A stretch of 64,000 nt of DNA from Candidatus Haliotispira prima (GTDB lineage: Bacteria > Spirochaetota > Spirochaetia > SP-2023), in assembly GCA_029867005.1 (NCBI GenBank), contig CP123443.1, positions 1,984,001 through 2,048,000 of the forward strand, read 5' to 3'. Each line of letters opens with the position of its first letter. Position 1 is the stretch's first letter. The position numbers and the translations under genes were made by a program. Positions 38,571 to 48,505 of the stretch are shown in pieces. The notes beneath the pieces were generated by a model. That model was not told where the DNA came from. It searched no databases and saw nothing but the letters and a program-made list of their open reading frames with translations.

Positions 38571-41180
38571 TTAAGGGATTTCGTCTCCCGGCAAGTTTGT
38601 TTCAGGGGAACAAGGCAGGGCAAAACAGAATTTGGCACCAACCCTCTGAATATCCGAATACTCAGGAAATGGATACGTAGACAAATGGCTTTCATCAGCC
38701 CATATCCGGCCACCATGCAGCTCCACAAAACTCTTCGAGATGGCCAAACCCAAGCCGCTGCCACCGGATTTGTGATTGCGGTCATCGTCGACGCGGAAAA
38801 ACCGCTCAAATACCGGTTCTCTCTTTTCCTCAGAGATACCACAACCCGTATCTGCCACTGAAAACAGCACATAATCTTTATCCGGATCCAAGCACCGGCC
38901 ATACTTCTCTGTCTCCGCACAATGGCTAGGATGCCTGCGATCCAGGTACCAACCCGCCAGTTCAACCTGCCCTCCTTCCGGAGTATAGCGCATGGCATTG
39001 ACCAGGCAGTTGGCAAAAACCTGGTGCAAACGGCGGGCATCTCCATGAATGTACATCTTCTCTTTAGAAATAGTAGAGTCCAACTGTAGAGAGAATTCGA
39101 TGCCTTTCTGTTTCATTTGGGTCTGAAACGCTAAAAATGCCTCTTCGAGCAATCGAGAAGCGAGGATATGTTCAAAATAGACGATCTCCCGTTCAGAGGT
39201 TTTCTCTTGCTGCGAAACTTTATACAGAATCTCCAAGTCCTGAACGATGCCCTGCATTTGCTGAATTTGGTTGATCAGGCCCTGAATCTTTTCTTCATCT
39301 GCCCGGTAGACACCTTCCTGAATTAGTTGCAGCTCACCACTGATAATGGTGATCGGGGTCCGCAGCTCATGGGCCATATCGCGATACTGCTGCTCGCGCA
39401 GCATCACCTCGTGGGCCAGAGAATCCAACATTTTGTTGAATTGCTCGGTCACCAGAGCCAGCTCTGCCTCCTTCGGAATCTTCTCGACCCGAGCCTTCGT
39501 ATTGCCCTTTCGTACCTCTCCGGCAACATTGCTGAGAGAACGCAAAGGCATAAATAATTTGCGCATGTGAAAGCGGTCAATCAACCAGTAGATCAGAGCA
39601 ATGATCAGACAAGATAACAGCGCAACCTTGATAATAACAGTATTTACCTCATAATTCAGGTCCTTCCACATTGGACTGACAATACTTTCCGCATACAAAA
39701 AGCCCACAGGTTGCCTGCGGCTGCCATTAATGACAAAGATATTTTGGTCATCCTCCAGTGCCGGCGACGCAGCAAAAAAACCGATGGATGAACGAAAACG
39801 TCTGTTGATTGAGGTATTATTGACCTCCTTCACGGTACCTTTGGCCGGGACCCTGTCGGGCTTATATCCGGAAATATATTTTTGCAGTCGGACCCACCTG
39901 GACCCAAGCTCTTTCACCAGAACATCCTCCGGCAGATTGCTGGCAATAACATGGCTCTCAAGGTCGAGCAACACGAACATCTGCTCATTGTGGCCCGGCA
40001 TATTTGTGTAGCGCGGTTGTAAGCGCTCCAGTAAATTATCAGAATTTATCTGTCCCTTACCATTCGTAAATAAATCAGGCCTGTATTCACTATACATCCA
40101 GCCGGGAAAACCCTCCGCCCGGAGGAAATCTTGTAGTGAATTGCCGTCCGGCAAATTCAGTTCATAATCCGTCAGCTCTGTGGAGCTAAGGCCCCCCCGA
40201 CGAAAAAACATCCGAAACCACAAATCAAACAGCGGACCCGGGTCCTCATCAGAAACACTCTCGGCTTTACCCATCGGATTCAATAAGCTGACCGAAGCCG
40301 CCAACCCGGCCGGACTGCCGCTCAGAGAACAAAAAGGGTCGACGAGGCAAAACGAAAGCAATGCAGAGTCCGGATATTCTCGCTCCAACAGTTTGTCGCT
40401 GACCGCCAAATTCTGCGCACCCGGCTCGGCCATGAAGTAGAATTGCACACTGGGGACACTCGGGTTTGGAACCTGGAAATAGGGCACGCCATCCTGATTG
40501 ACAAACAGCCCCACATTCGGATCGTCAACTTCGCCGGCCCCAAAATGTCCGGCATCCTGAGTCAGGAACATCGGAATCTGAGCCCAGTCCCGATAAAACA
40601 TGAAATTCTGTAGGTCACCCAGGCTGTGTTCCATTGGAGACCATATGTCCATACCAAAGCCCAGCCTGTGTTTGTGGGGTCGATGCCGCCTGTCAAATAC
40701 CCTGTCCGAACCCCGGGTACCGATGTACATTCGGGACACCGGCCTCAGATCCGGACCTATATTCCGGGCGACGCTAAACCCGGACTCAACCGAAGACTCG
40801 CCCTCGAAATCCTGCACTACAACGCGGGCATGATCAGTAATGCTGTCTTCAGACGTAAAGTTTTCTTGCAGCCACGTGTCTACTCCCTGCCAAGACCTTT
40901 GGGTGTTGTAGTATACTTCCAGAACCCGAGCCAACTGCACCGCATACTGGTGCCCGACAAACTGGGTGTAACGTTGTAACTGGTAGTTAAAGGCCAGCAG
41001 CAAAGAGCTTCCGGCAATGGAAATAAAGACAATAAATGAAATCAGAAAAACGGTAGTAATACGACTGTGTAAATTGGGTTGTCTACGGGCTAAAAGGCGG
41101 CGCAGCCGTACCCAATTTTTTCTGAACCGGAATAACAATCGCCGGGAAAATCCGGTTATCCGAATTGAAATTTGGCTCAT
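38571..41180 (-). CDS. Sensor histidine kinase
   Basis: 869 residues from ATG 41180, which has AGGGAG 7 bp upstream; the open extension to 41306 lacks support. Two membrane segments (about 41-63 and 513-533) enclose a very large extracytoplasmic sensor region of 450 residues. Then come HAMP, HisKA with H604 in MAHELRTP, N box (N724/N728 in ANCLVNA), G1 (D777 in VADTGCGIS), F box (FERFFRVDD) and G2 (GGSGLGLAI). Encoded 167 bp after its response regulator on the same strand. Signal unknown; the sensor region is not a recognised domain. Confidence 0.92.
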   Translation of the reverse strand: MSQISIRITGFSRRLLFRFRKNWVRLRRLLARRQPNLHSRITTVFLISFIVFISIAGSSLLLAFNYQLQRYTQFVGHQYAVQLARVLEVYYNTQRSWQGVDTWLQENFTSEDSITDHARVVVQDFEGESSVESGFSVARNIGPDLRPVSRMYIGTRGSDRVFDRRHRPHKHRLGFGMDIWSPMEHSLGDLQNFMFYRDWAQIPMFLTQDAGHFGAGEVDDPNVGLFVNQDGVPYFQVPNPSVPSVQFYFMAEPGAQNLAVSDKLLEREYPDSALLSFCLVDPFCSLSGSPAGLAASVSLLNPMGKAESVSDEDPGPLFDLWFRMFFRRGGLSSTELTDYELNLPDGNSLQDFLRAEGFPGWMYSEYRPDLFTNGKGQINSDNLLERLQPRYTNMPGHNEQMFVLLDLESHVIASNLPEDVLVKELGSRWVRLQKYISGYKPDRVPAKGTVKEVNNTSINRRFRSSIGFFAASPALEDDQNIFVINGSRRQPVGFLYAESIVSPMWKDLNYEVNTVIIKVALLSCLIIALIYWLIDRFHMRKLFMPLRSLSNVAGEVRKGNTKARVEKIPKEAELALVTEQFNKMLDSLAHEVMLREQQYRDMAHELRTPITIISGELQLIQEGVYRADEEKIQGLINQIQQMQGIVQDLEILYKVSQQEKTSEREIVYFEHILASRLLEEAFLAFQTQMKQKGIEFSLQLDSTISKEKMYIHGDARRLHQVFANCLVNAMRYTPEGGQVELAGWYLDRRHPSHCAETEKYGRCLDPDKDYVLFSVADTGCGISEEKREPVFERFFRVDDDRNHKSGGSGLGLAISKSFVELHGGRIWADESHLSTYPFPEYSDIQRVGAKFCFALPCSPETNLPGDEIP

Positions 41181-41347
41181 CTTACAGCTCCCTGTCGCCT
41201 TCCTAAGTTTCCTTGGGACACTCAACCCAAGTTTGCCGTTTCCTTCCTCTGTCTCAGATTCGCCGACTCTTCCGGCTTTTTCCATTTCCTCCGCTCTGCC
41301 TGCCACTATTCTCGCAGCTAAACCGGTGAAATGCTCCTGAAATATTT

Positions 41348-42124
41348 TTAGGTCCGAACGACAAATTTATAACCGACACCTCGCACAGTTTCAATGATAT
41401 TTCCGTCACAACCGGTCGCTTGCAAAGCTTTGCGCAGATTCTTGATGTGGGCATCAATCGTGCGGTGAAAACCCTCATAGGCCCCGTTCATACTTAGGGT
41501 GTCCCCGATTTGGTTCCGGTTAAAAACGCGACCGGCCCCTTCCATCAACAGGCGCAAAATATTGAACTGCATCGCCGTCAGACGGACTTCCTGCCCCCCG
41601 TAGGTGCAGCTGTGGAATGCAGTATTCAGACAAAGTCCCCCCGATTCGATTTTCAGGTCGTCCTCACCCACCCCATGGCCGGAGCCATGGCTGTATTCAT
41701 GCCCATTCCGGCCGGACCCTCCGGCCGTATCGGCAGCAGGACCGCGCTGCGGATAACGCAAATTAGCCAAAAGGCGGGATTCCAGTTCCTTAAACGAAAA
41801 TGGCTTGCAAACATAATCGTCCGCTCCGGCGTTCAGACCCTTGATACGGTCCTCGATATCTACCCGGGCAGTTATCATAATCACAGGGACAAAACTGCAC
41901 TCACGGATTTTGGCCAACACGGAAAAACCGTCTTCTCCGGGCATCATCACATCCAATAACACAATATCCGGTTCCGCAGTGAAAAACTTTTTCACCCCTT
42001 CCGTCCCGTCCGCAGCAAGTCCAACTTCAAAACCTTTTGAACTGAGAAAATCGAACAGTAGTTTACGTATCCGGCTCTCGTCTTCGACCAACAGAATTTT
42101 CTTGCCTTCTGCCTTTGTAATCAT
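41348..42124 (-). CDS. OmpR-family response regulator
   Basis: 258 residues. Receiver domain with acidic pocket E14/D15, phosphoacceptor D58 (LLDVMMPGEDG), T/S switch in MITAR, and K107 in CKPFS. A long Gly/His-rich linker (GGSGRNGHEYSHGSGHGVG) separates it from a winged-helix DNA-binding domain ending ETVRGVGYKF. Start ATG 42124 with GGGGGA upstream. First gene of a two-gene operon with the histidine kinase. Confidence 0.93.
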   Translation of the reverse strand: MITKAEGKKILLVEDESRIRKLLFDFLSSKGFEVGLAADGTEGVKKFFTAEPDIVLLDVMMPGEDGFSVLAKIRECSFVPVIMITARVDIEDRIKGLNAGADDYVCKPFSFKELESRLLANLRYPQRGPAADTAGGSGRNGHEYSHGSGHGVGEDDLKIESGGLCLNTAFHSCTYGGQEVRLTAMQFNILRLLMEGAGRVFNRNQIGDTLSMNGAYEGFHRTIDAHIKNLRKALQATGCDGNIIETVRGVGYKFVVRT

Positions 42125-43049
42125 GAGACATCCCCCATCTTCCTATTAAGATTTGTTATGCACCCCTTCTTTATGAAACAGACTTCCTCTATTGCGAGAC
42201 ATATTTCTAATGGCTTCATTCTACCAACCTAAAATGAATGGAGCATGAAAAGATCACCAAGAGAGTCAACGGTGTCTTTCCGCCGACCGATTTCTGTCTT
42301 GTCTACCCTGCTTCGTTCTGATAATAAACCATTTGCCGACAACCATCAAACTTTCCGAAATCCGCAGAATCTTACTACCCAAAGTTTGTCTTTGTGTCCG
42401 AGATTTTCTTCCTGCAACAAACCTGCAACGGAAACCGGGAATCTGAAATCTTACTATTAAGACCATTCCGGAGAAATCCGATTCCACATCAGACCAGGAC
42501 TCACTCCCTTCGCGAAACAAAAATTTTACCTTATACCAAAATTTGCACCAAAACTTGCACTCCAAAGCCCTGGCATCATGAGCCTGCTACTTAAAGATCT
42601 CTTCCCGAGAGTGCCTGTCCCCGGAGTATTTTTGCTTAGCATCCAAGACAATCCAATATCATCTAAGAACGATTCAAAGACGAGCCAAGGCAATCCAAAA
42701 GCAACTGTTGGACAATTGTTAACGATACCTCAAAAAAATTTTGCTGATGCTTATTTTATACCGTACCTGTATTGTCTTTATTGTCCATAAGTTTAACATA
42801 GAATCAACGCTGGCACGGGTGCACCTTTCCACCGAAGTTAAGCACAGATTTGGCAAATATCTTCACAGTCTTTTTCCCTGCGGTTCTTGTTCTCCCTGCT
42901 ACCATTTGTCATTACCGGAAAGCGTTCACGACAATGGCAGAAAGAATTCATGGCTCATATCGGCCGGGGCCGCTACCAAATATAGCGTTGAAACTTTACG
43001 AAAAGCCCTTACCAAGGGGAGAGATTCTAAGGGGAGAGATTCCGGAAAG
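42125..43049. other. Long divergent intergenic region
   Basis: About 925 bp between the response regulator (minus) and the exported protein (plus). Several short frames exist but none has a good ribosome binding site and codon-like composition. A 15-bp direct duplication (GGGGAGAGATTCTAA / GGGGAGAGATTCCGG) at about 43013-43042 adjoins the next gene's start. No RNA gene recognised. Confidence 0.45.
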
Positions 43050-45137
43050 ATGGGGAAACACCGAAACCAAGGCGGCAGAAATATATACAAAGAACCATTG
43101 CTCTATAGGCTGGGGCGCAGTGTATTAATCCTCGCAGGGCCACTCATCTACCTCATACTGTCTGCCGCACCTTGGGTTGGGGATGACGAACTCCGCGTTC
43201 TCCGTTCTCCGTTCTCTTCCCTGCAACTGCCCAAAGCCTTCAATTTGCCAAAGATTCCCTATTCTTTCTTCAAGCTGAAAATGCCCGGCCTGTCGCAGGA
43301 AAGCCGCTATCAGGCCGGCTCTCTGGAGTTGCACATTGACTCCCGCACCATCGAGTTTGGCTCAGAGGGCAGTCCGAGTTACAAATCGGCGGTTCTGCAA
43401 GCCGGTAATTTTGGCCTGCGTTGGAATAAGAAACGGCCCCTGCTTCTGAGCATGGCTGACGGCAGTCAGCAAGAGAGTCTGCCCACCGGTTATAAGCAAC
43501 TGGCCGACGGTTTCACGCTTCAATTCCCCCGACAATTGGAACTGCGGTTTCACAATCGCGGCACAGCGGTACCCGATTCCCAAGAACAGGCCCAACAGCA
43601 GGAAGGCCCGGCCAACTTTGAGATCGAACTGATTTGGCCTGCCGACCGTACCCTGCCAACCCGGATTAGCTTGCCTTGGGACATGCGGAGCGACGGCGAG
43701 ATTCTGCACGAGATTCTGCATACGGGCAGGCAGGTACGGGTTACATTAGACTCCGAGAGTGCAGAGCAAGGTACTGACAGCCATTTTTTTGCCATTAACC
43801 GGCTCAACATTACATCGGAGAGCTACCTGGAAATACCCTTGGAGTACTACGCCATCCTTGATAGGCCAGAAGAATCCGGTACAGAGCCAAACCGCAAAAT
43901 ACTACCCCTGTTGTGGCAACAAAGCGAGCCCGCATCCCGAGACGACGGGACGGCTTTATACCAAAAGCTCTATCTGTCCTACTCCGACAGGCTGTTCCGA
44001 CAAATGCAACAAAAATTTCAGAGTGGGGACATCCCCAACCCAGACTGGCTGGCCTTATATCTGGGACTCATTTTAGAACGAAATCAGGAAGATTCCTTCC
44101 GGGAATCTCTGCCGGACCCCGATCTGAGCTATGAAGAAATCCGCAAGCAAGTGGCGACCATCGTTCAGACCAATAATTGGAACAGCCCGACTCTGATCCC
44201 CTATCTGGGCATTGACTACCCCGTCCTGGAACAATATATCCGAGACGACTACGACCGCATCGACCGAGTGCGGAGCAGCTACTACTCTCCCGAATGGAAC
44301 TTCGTGGGCGAGGCAGACCTGGCAAGTTTGCTGTTTAATTATGGCTATCTCAAACTGTTGCTCGGAGTGGTACAACGTGCCATAGAAATGAAGCAAGACA
44401 GTACTTTGAGCGAGAAAGAACGCTTTTATCTGCTTGGTTTTCTCTGGCAAACAACCAAGCTCTACCCCTTCAACGGCATAGTATCGCCACAGGATGCCCA
44501 ACGGGAATTCACCGAATTGTTGGACCGCCTTAGCTCTTCCTGGAAGCAGGAACTTCCCGAAGGGCTCTCGCTCACATACGCACTTGACGTGCTCCAAACC
44601 CTTAAGAATCCGGAGTTGAGCCTGACGGCACAGGGTTATTCCCTCGGTATCCGGTTATTTCAGCTGATGGATGCGGAAGGCAATCTGCCACAGAATTATT
44701 CTCCATCTTCCGGAGAAACACAGGCTGAGAAAGAGTGGCCTGCCGATGCAAATCAAGCCGAGTTTATCCCCTATTTTGCCTCTGCCCGCGTCTTGGCACC
44801 GGATCAGACTCGGCATCCGCAAAATACAACTGTCGTCCCCGGATTTTGGCTTTGGACGGCCGGCAGTGCCAGCATATTTTACGAAGCAGGCCAACCCATT
44901 GAGATCAACGCCGACAATTTTCCTACCGCCCAAGGCAATAAGCTGCTACTGCTGCGCGGCATCTACTTTTATCCGCAGGAAGTCAGTGTCAATAACAGCC
45001 TGGCTGCTGCCACCGGAAAAATCCCGACACCCCAACTGAACCAACAACCGAGTTGGTATTACGATTCCGAAAATAAATTGCTTGCTATTGAAATCACCGC
45101 AAGCAGTCGAGCCCGCACAAAGCTAATCATTCGTTAG
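43050..45137 (+). CDS. Large exported or membrane-anchored hypothetical protein
   Basis: 695 residues from ATG 43050. An early basic region is followed by one hydrophobic segment (SVLILAGPLIYLILSAA, about residues 25-41), so it is exported or N-terminally anchored. The rest is soluble, rich in Gln/Glu, with a helical middle (SYEEIRKQVATIVQTNNW). Not recognised. The frame extends upstream to 42741 but that part lacks features. GGGGAGA upstream is part of a duplicated 15-mer. The stop lies 10 bp before apt, so the two are probably co-transcribed. Confidence 0.7.
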   Translation: MGKHRNQGGRNIYKEPLLYRLGRSVLILAGPLIYLILSAAPWVGDDELRVLRSPFSSLQLPKAFNLPKIPYSFFKLKMPGLSQESRYQAGSLELHIDSRTIEFGSEGSPSYKSAVLQAGNFGLRWNKKRPLLLSMADGSQQESLPTGYKQLADGFTLQFPRQLELRFHNRGTAVPDSQEQAQQQEGPANFEIELIWPADRTLPTRISLPWDMRSDGEILHEILHTGRQVRVTLDSESAEQGTDSHFFAINRLNITSESYLEIPLEYYAILDRPEESGTEPNRKILPLLWQQSEPASRDDGTALYQKLYLSYSDRLFRQMQQKFQSGDIPNPDWLALYLGLILERNQEDSFRESLPDPDLSYEEIRKQVATIVQTNNWNSPTLIPYLGIDYPVLEQYIRDDYDRIDRVRSSYYSPEWNFVGEADLASLLFNYGYLKLLLGVVQRAIEMKQDSTLSEKERFYLLGFLWQTTKLYPFNGIVSPQDAQREFTELLDRLSSSWKQELPEGLSLTYALDVLQTLKNPELSLTAQGYSLGIRLFQLMDAEGNLPQNYSPSSGETQAEKEWPADANQAEFIPYFASARVLAPDQTRHPQNTTVVPGFWLWTAGSASIFYEAGQPIEINADNFPTAQGNKLLLLRGIYFYPQEVSVNNSLAAATGKIPTPQLNQQPSWYYDSENKLLAIEITASSRARTKLIIR

Positions 45138-45147
45138 GAAGTGCCTC

Positions 45148-45675
45148 ATGAATCTGGATAACTATATACGCAAATTCCCTAATTTCCCTAAACAGGGAGT
45201 TTTATATTACGATATTACCAACGTACTGACCAAGCCGGATGTGTTTCGCCAAGTCGTGGACCGGATGCTGGAACTCTACAAAGACATCGAATTTGATGCC
45301 GTAGCCGGCATCGAATCCCGGGGTTTTATTTTTGCAACTGCGTTTGCCTTACGCCGCGAGATCCCGCAAATCTTGGTGCGCAAGGCCGGAAAACTCCCCG
45401 GAGTCACACTGAAAAAAGCGTATCAACTGGAGTACGGCAAAGCCGAAGTCGAAGTCCACCTTGCCGATGTCACAAAAGGAGCCCGCATTCTCCTGGTCGA
45501 TGACCTGATCGCAACAGGGGGAACAATGAAGGCGGCCTACGAATTACTCAATGAAGCCGGTGCCTCCGTCCGGCACGCTTTTGGCATGATTGGCCTGCCT
45601 TTTCTAAACTTTGCCGAAGCTGTACCCGACCTCCAACTGCAAACTCTGATCAATTACCATAGCGAAACTATATAA
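45148..45675 (+). CDS. apt: Adenine phosphoribosyltransferase
   Basis: 175 residues, normal length. Converts adenine and PRPP to AMP (purine salvage); cytoplasmic. Typical segments: FPNFPKQGVLYYDIT, AGIESRGFIF, and PRPP loop LLVDDLIATGGTM. GGAAG lies 7 bp before the ATG. The 3' end is followed by an imperfect 14-bp duplication (AGCGAAACTATATA / AGCGAAACTGTATA) that spans the stop codon. Ends ahead of a strong terminator. Confidence 0.96.
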   Translation: MNLDNYIRKFPNFPKQGVLYYDITNVLTKPDVFRQVVDRMLELYKDIEFDAVAGIESRGFIFATAFALRREIPQILVRKAGKLPGVTLKKAYQLEYGKAEVEVHLADVTKGARILLVDDLIATGGTMKAAYELLNEAGASVRHAFGMIGLPFLNFAEAVPDLQLQTLINYHSETI

Positions 45676-45762
45676 GCGAAACTGTATAGATGAGCCTCTG
45701 ATTCATTCTTACTCACCCGTTTCTTATCCGTTCTCTTGCCTGATTTTTCTGTCTTCACGGAG

Positions 45763-45815
45763 AAAACAAAAAAGAGAGAGGCCGACAAGATATCGGCCTC
45801 TCTCTTTTTTGTTTT
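45763..45815. terminator. Bidirectional intrinsic terminator between apt and glnN
   Basis: A perfect 23-bp stem (45763-45785 and 45793-45815) with loop CAAGATA. A-rich and T-rich ends (AAAACAAAAAAG / CTTTTTTGTTTT) provide a U-tract in either direction, so it can serve both convergent genes. Confidence 0.95.
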
Positions 45816-45888
45816 GGTGACAATCTTCCGGTACGACCTTCGCGCAGAACAAGCTACTTTAGCAGCGTACGCTCAGGTTTCAAGCCGG

Positions 45889-48012
45889 CTACAGTGTGAA
45901 CAACAACTCTTCGTAAGAAGGATACGGCCAAGTTCGGCGGTCACATAAGTGTTCCAGTCCGTCAATCTGTTCCCGCAAATCCTCCATCAGAGGAATCATC
46001 TTGTTATAAACAAACTCCGCCTGCCGCTGTAGGTCATCACTCATAGCTTCAGACTCCCTGCGCACCGTATTCAACCGGCACGACAGCTCAATAATTTCTT
46101 CCAACAAATCGTTCACCGTTCCAATCCGGTTCTTCTGTTGCGCAACATTCAAGCCCAACTTCTCTTGCCGACAAATCGACTTAACATCGGAGGCCAACTG
46201 CTTCTGCCCCGCTGGGATCACCCCTGTATTCGCCATTTCTTCCAATATCAGGGCTTCAATATTGAGTAACTTATTGTACGTCTCCAGTCGAATTTCGTAA
46301 CGCGAGTGCAATTCTTCCTTTGACAATATCTCGTGCTTCTCGAATAACTCTGTGACCGGAGAACTAAGCAAAGTCGGCAGCACAGCCGGCGTGTTCTTCA
46401 GGTTGGGCAACCCACGTTTTGCAGCTTCTTCCTGCCATTCGTCAGCATAGCCATTGCCATTAAAGATCACCCGCTTGTGGTCACTATAGACCTTGGCAAC
46501 CAGCTCTTGAATCGTTTTGTTGACATCCGGGCTTTTTTCCAGGACATCGGCAAATTCGGCCAGGATTTCGGCGACCGCCGTATTCAGGACAATATTGGGG
46601 TCTGCGATGGACATGGCCGAGCCAACCATGCGAAACTCAAACTTATTCCCCGTAAAAGCAAACGGCGAAGTCCGGTTGCGATCGGTGTTATCCTTTGGCA
46701 AGTCCGGCACAAATGGCGAACCAACGTCAATGACATTTTGACTCTGCGCTACCTGAGACTTACCACCCGCAAAATCTGCCAAACTCTGTTCCATTTCTTT
46801 GCCCAGAAAGACAGAGATGATGGCCGGAGGTGCTTCGTTGGCACCCAGACGGTGGTCATTGCCCGCAGAACTGGCCGTCAGGCGCAACAACGCTGCATAT
46901 TTATCCACAGCCTTCAACACGGCTGCAACAAAGAGCAGGAAGCGGCGATTATCTTCGGCATTTTTGCCGGGATCCAGCAAGTTAACTCCTGTATTGGTAC
47001 TCAGTGACCAGTTGTTGTGCTTACCCGAGCCATTAACTCCGGCGTAAGGCTTTTCGTGCAACAGACAGACCAAGTCATTCCGTTCGGCAACCCGTTTTAA
47101 GGTTTCCATCGTAATCTGATTCTGATCGGTCGCCAAGTTTGAAGAGCTAAAGATTGGAGCCAGTTCAAACTGATTGGGAGCAACTTCATTATGCTGCGTC
47201 CGAACGGCGACCCCTAAGTCCCAGAGTTCTTCATTTAGCTCAGCCATAAATGCCGAGACTTTCTCCGCAATGCTGCCAAAGTAGTGATCTTCCAGCTCCT
47301 GACCTTTTGCCGGCATCGAACCAATCATGGTTCGGCCGGTCAAACGCAGATCCGGACGATTGTTAAACAATTCCCGGCTAACCAAAAAATATTCCTGCTC
47401 TGCGCCTACCGTACTGTCGACATGAGAGACAGCCTTTTCCCCAATGGCTTGCAGTACCCGCACCGCTTGCTTGGAAACCACCGCCATGGAACGTAACAAT
47501 GGAGCTTTCTTGTCCAAAGCTTCTCCGGTGTAAGAGACAAACACGGTGGGAATGCACAGTACCAGTGAATTGGCACTGTTCTTCTTCAAAAAAGCCGGCG
47601 AAGATGTATCCCAAGCCGTATAGCCACGAGCCTCAAACGTATTACGCAAACCGCCGTTGGGAAAAGACGAGGCATCCGGTTCTCCCATGATCAGTTCTTT
47701 ACCCGAAAACTCCGAAATTACCGTACCGTCTTTTTGCGGTACAATAAAAGCTTCGTGCTTTTCCGCCGTAGAGCCTGTCAGGGGATGGAACCAATGGCTG
47801 AAATGCGTTGCCCCATTTTCCAGAGCCCAGTCTTTCATGGCCGTGGCAATGACATCCGCCGTCTGCAAGTCCAATGGTTTCTCACCACTGCCGACAGCCA
47901 GCAATGCTTTGTAGCAAGACTTGGGCAATCTGTTTTGCAGTTGGTAATCTGTAAAACAAGACTTCCCAAATGCTTCCTCAAAGTTGTAGTTTTTATTCTC
48001 TTTTTCCGACAT
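45889..48012 (-). CDS. glnN: Glutamine synthetase type III
   Basis: 707 residues, the size of GSIII (GlnN) rather than GSI (~470). Makes glutamine from glutamate, ammonia and ATP; cytoplasmic dodecamer. Signature segments: GAEQEYFLV, NEVAPNQFELAPIF, HEKPYAGVNGSGKHNNWS, and NRTSPFAFTGNKFEFR, with the C-terminal helical extension typical of the type. AAAGGAGAG lies 5 bp before the ATG. A near-consensus sigma54 promoter sits just upstream. Confidence 0.95.
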   Translation of the reverse strand: MSEKENKNYNFEEAFGKSCFTDYQLQNRLPKSCYKALLAVGSGEKPLDLQTADVIATAMKDWALENGATHFSHWFHPLTGSTAEKHEAFIVPQKDGTVISEFSGKELIMGEPDASSFPNGGLRNTFEARGYTAWDTSSPAFLKKNSANSLVLCIPTVFVSYTGEALDKKAPLLRSMAVVSKQAVRVLQAIGEKAVSHVDSTVGAEQEYFLVSRELFNNRPDLRLTGRTMIGSMPAKGQELEDHYFGSIAEKVSAFMAELNEELWDLGVAVRTQHNEVAPNQFELAPIFSSSNLATDQNQITMETLKRVAERNDLVCLLHEKPYAGVNGSGKHNNWSLSTNTGVNLLDPGKNAEDNRRFLLFVAAVLKAVDKYAALLRLTASSAGNDHRLGANEAPPAIISVFLGKEMEQSLADFAGGKSQVAQSQNVIDVGSPFVPDLPKDNTDRNRTSPFAFTGNKFEFRMVGSAMSIADPNIVLNTAVAEILAEFADVLEKSPDVNKTIQELVAKVYSDHKRVIFNGNGYADEWQEEAAKRGLPNLKNTPAVLPTLLSSPVTELFEKHEILSKEELHSRYEIRLETYNKLLNIEALILEEMANTGVIPAGQKQLASDVKSICRQEKLGLNVAQQKNRIGTVNDLLEEIIELSCRLNTVRRESEAMSDDLQRQAEFVYNKMIPLMEDLREQIDGLEHLCDRRTWPYPSYEELLFTL

Positions 48013-48057
48013 AGACTCTCCTTTACAGTCGTATATTCTGTTTTTTCATCGCAATTA

Positions 48058-48073
48058 AGCAAATAACATGCCA
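48058..48073 (-). promoter_or_regulatory. Sigma54 promoter of glnN
   Basis: On the minus strand TGGCATG-TTAT-TTGCT, one mismatch from TGGCACG-N4-TTGCW, ending 46 nt upstream of the glnN ATG. Position and spacing fit a nitrogen-controlled promoter. Confidence 0.75.
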
Positions 48074-48421
48074 ATATTTACCAAGTTCCATCAAGCTTCA
48101 TAAAGGTCCGCCAAAACTCGCACACAGTCAATATCAGTCATCACAATATCCGAAACGGCCTTGTACCGTAACAGAAAGCCCTCAAACGACAGTGGGCTCC
48201 ATTCCTTATAAATTACAATTATGTTATTAATTGGAAATTAGAGGAGCTTATTAGTTGCATTTTTGTATTTTATTATCAATACACTTACACCTTCTTGGCA
48301 AACCTTATCGTGAAATTGGCATGAAAGATCCAAAATCAGAGGGAACAATTCTTCCGTATTTCAGCCTGAAGACCATTCCTCAGCAGCGAATGACCTGAAA
48401 AATAGCAATATATAGTAAAAC
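48074..48421. other. A+T-rich gap upstream of glnN
   Basis: About 350 bp between the glnN promoter and the flaA2 terminator. Could hold an enhancer site for the sigma54 activator, but I see no clear palindrome. No gene. Confidence 0.4.
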
Positions 48422-48446
48422 GCGCTCTAAGCATTGCTTAGAGCGC
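48422..48446 (-). terminator. Terminator of the flaA operon
   Basis: An 11-bp perfect stem GCGCTCTAAGC / GCTTAGAGCGC with a 3-nt loop, followed on the minus strand by GTTTTACTATATATT. Located 60 bp after the flaA2 stop. Confidence 0.75.
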
Positions 48447-48505
48447 GGGAAAAGGGTCAACATTCCGTTGTTTTTATGGCCATTAGACAACCGAACTGAC
48501 AAATT

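Noticed and set aside
42741..43049. N-terminal extension of the large exported protein
   Set aside because: The 103 extra residues have no features and would bury the signal segment far inside; ATG 43050 directly precedes a normal basic-hydrophobic start.
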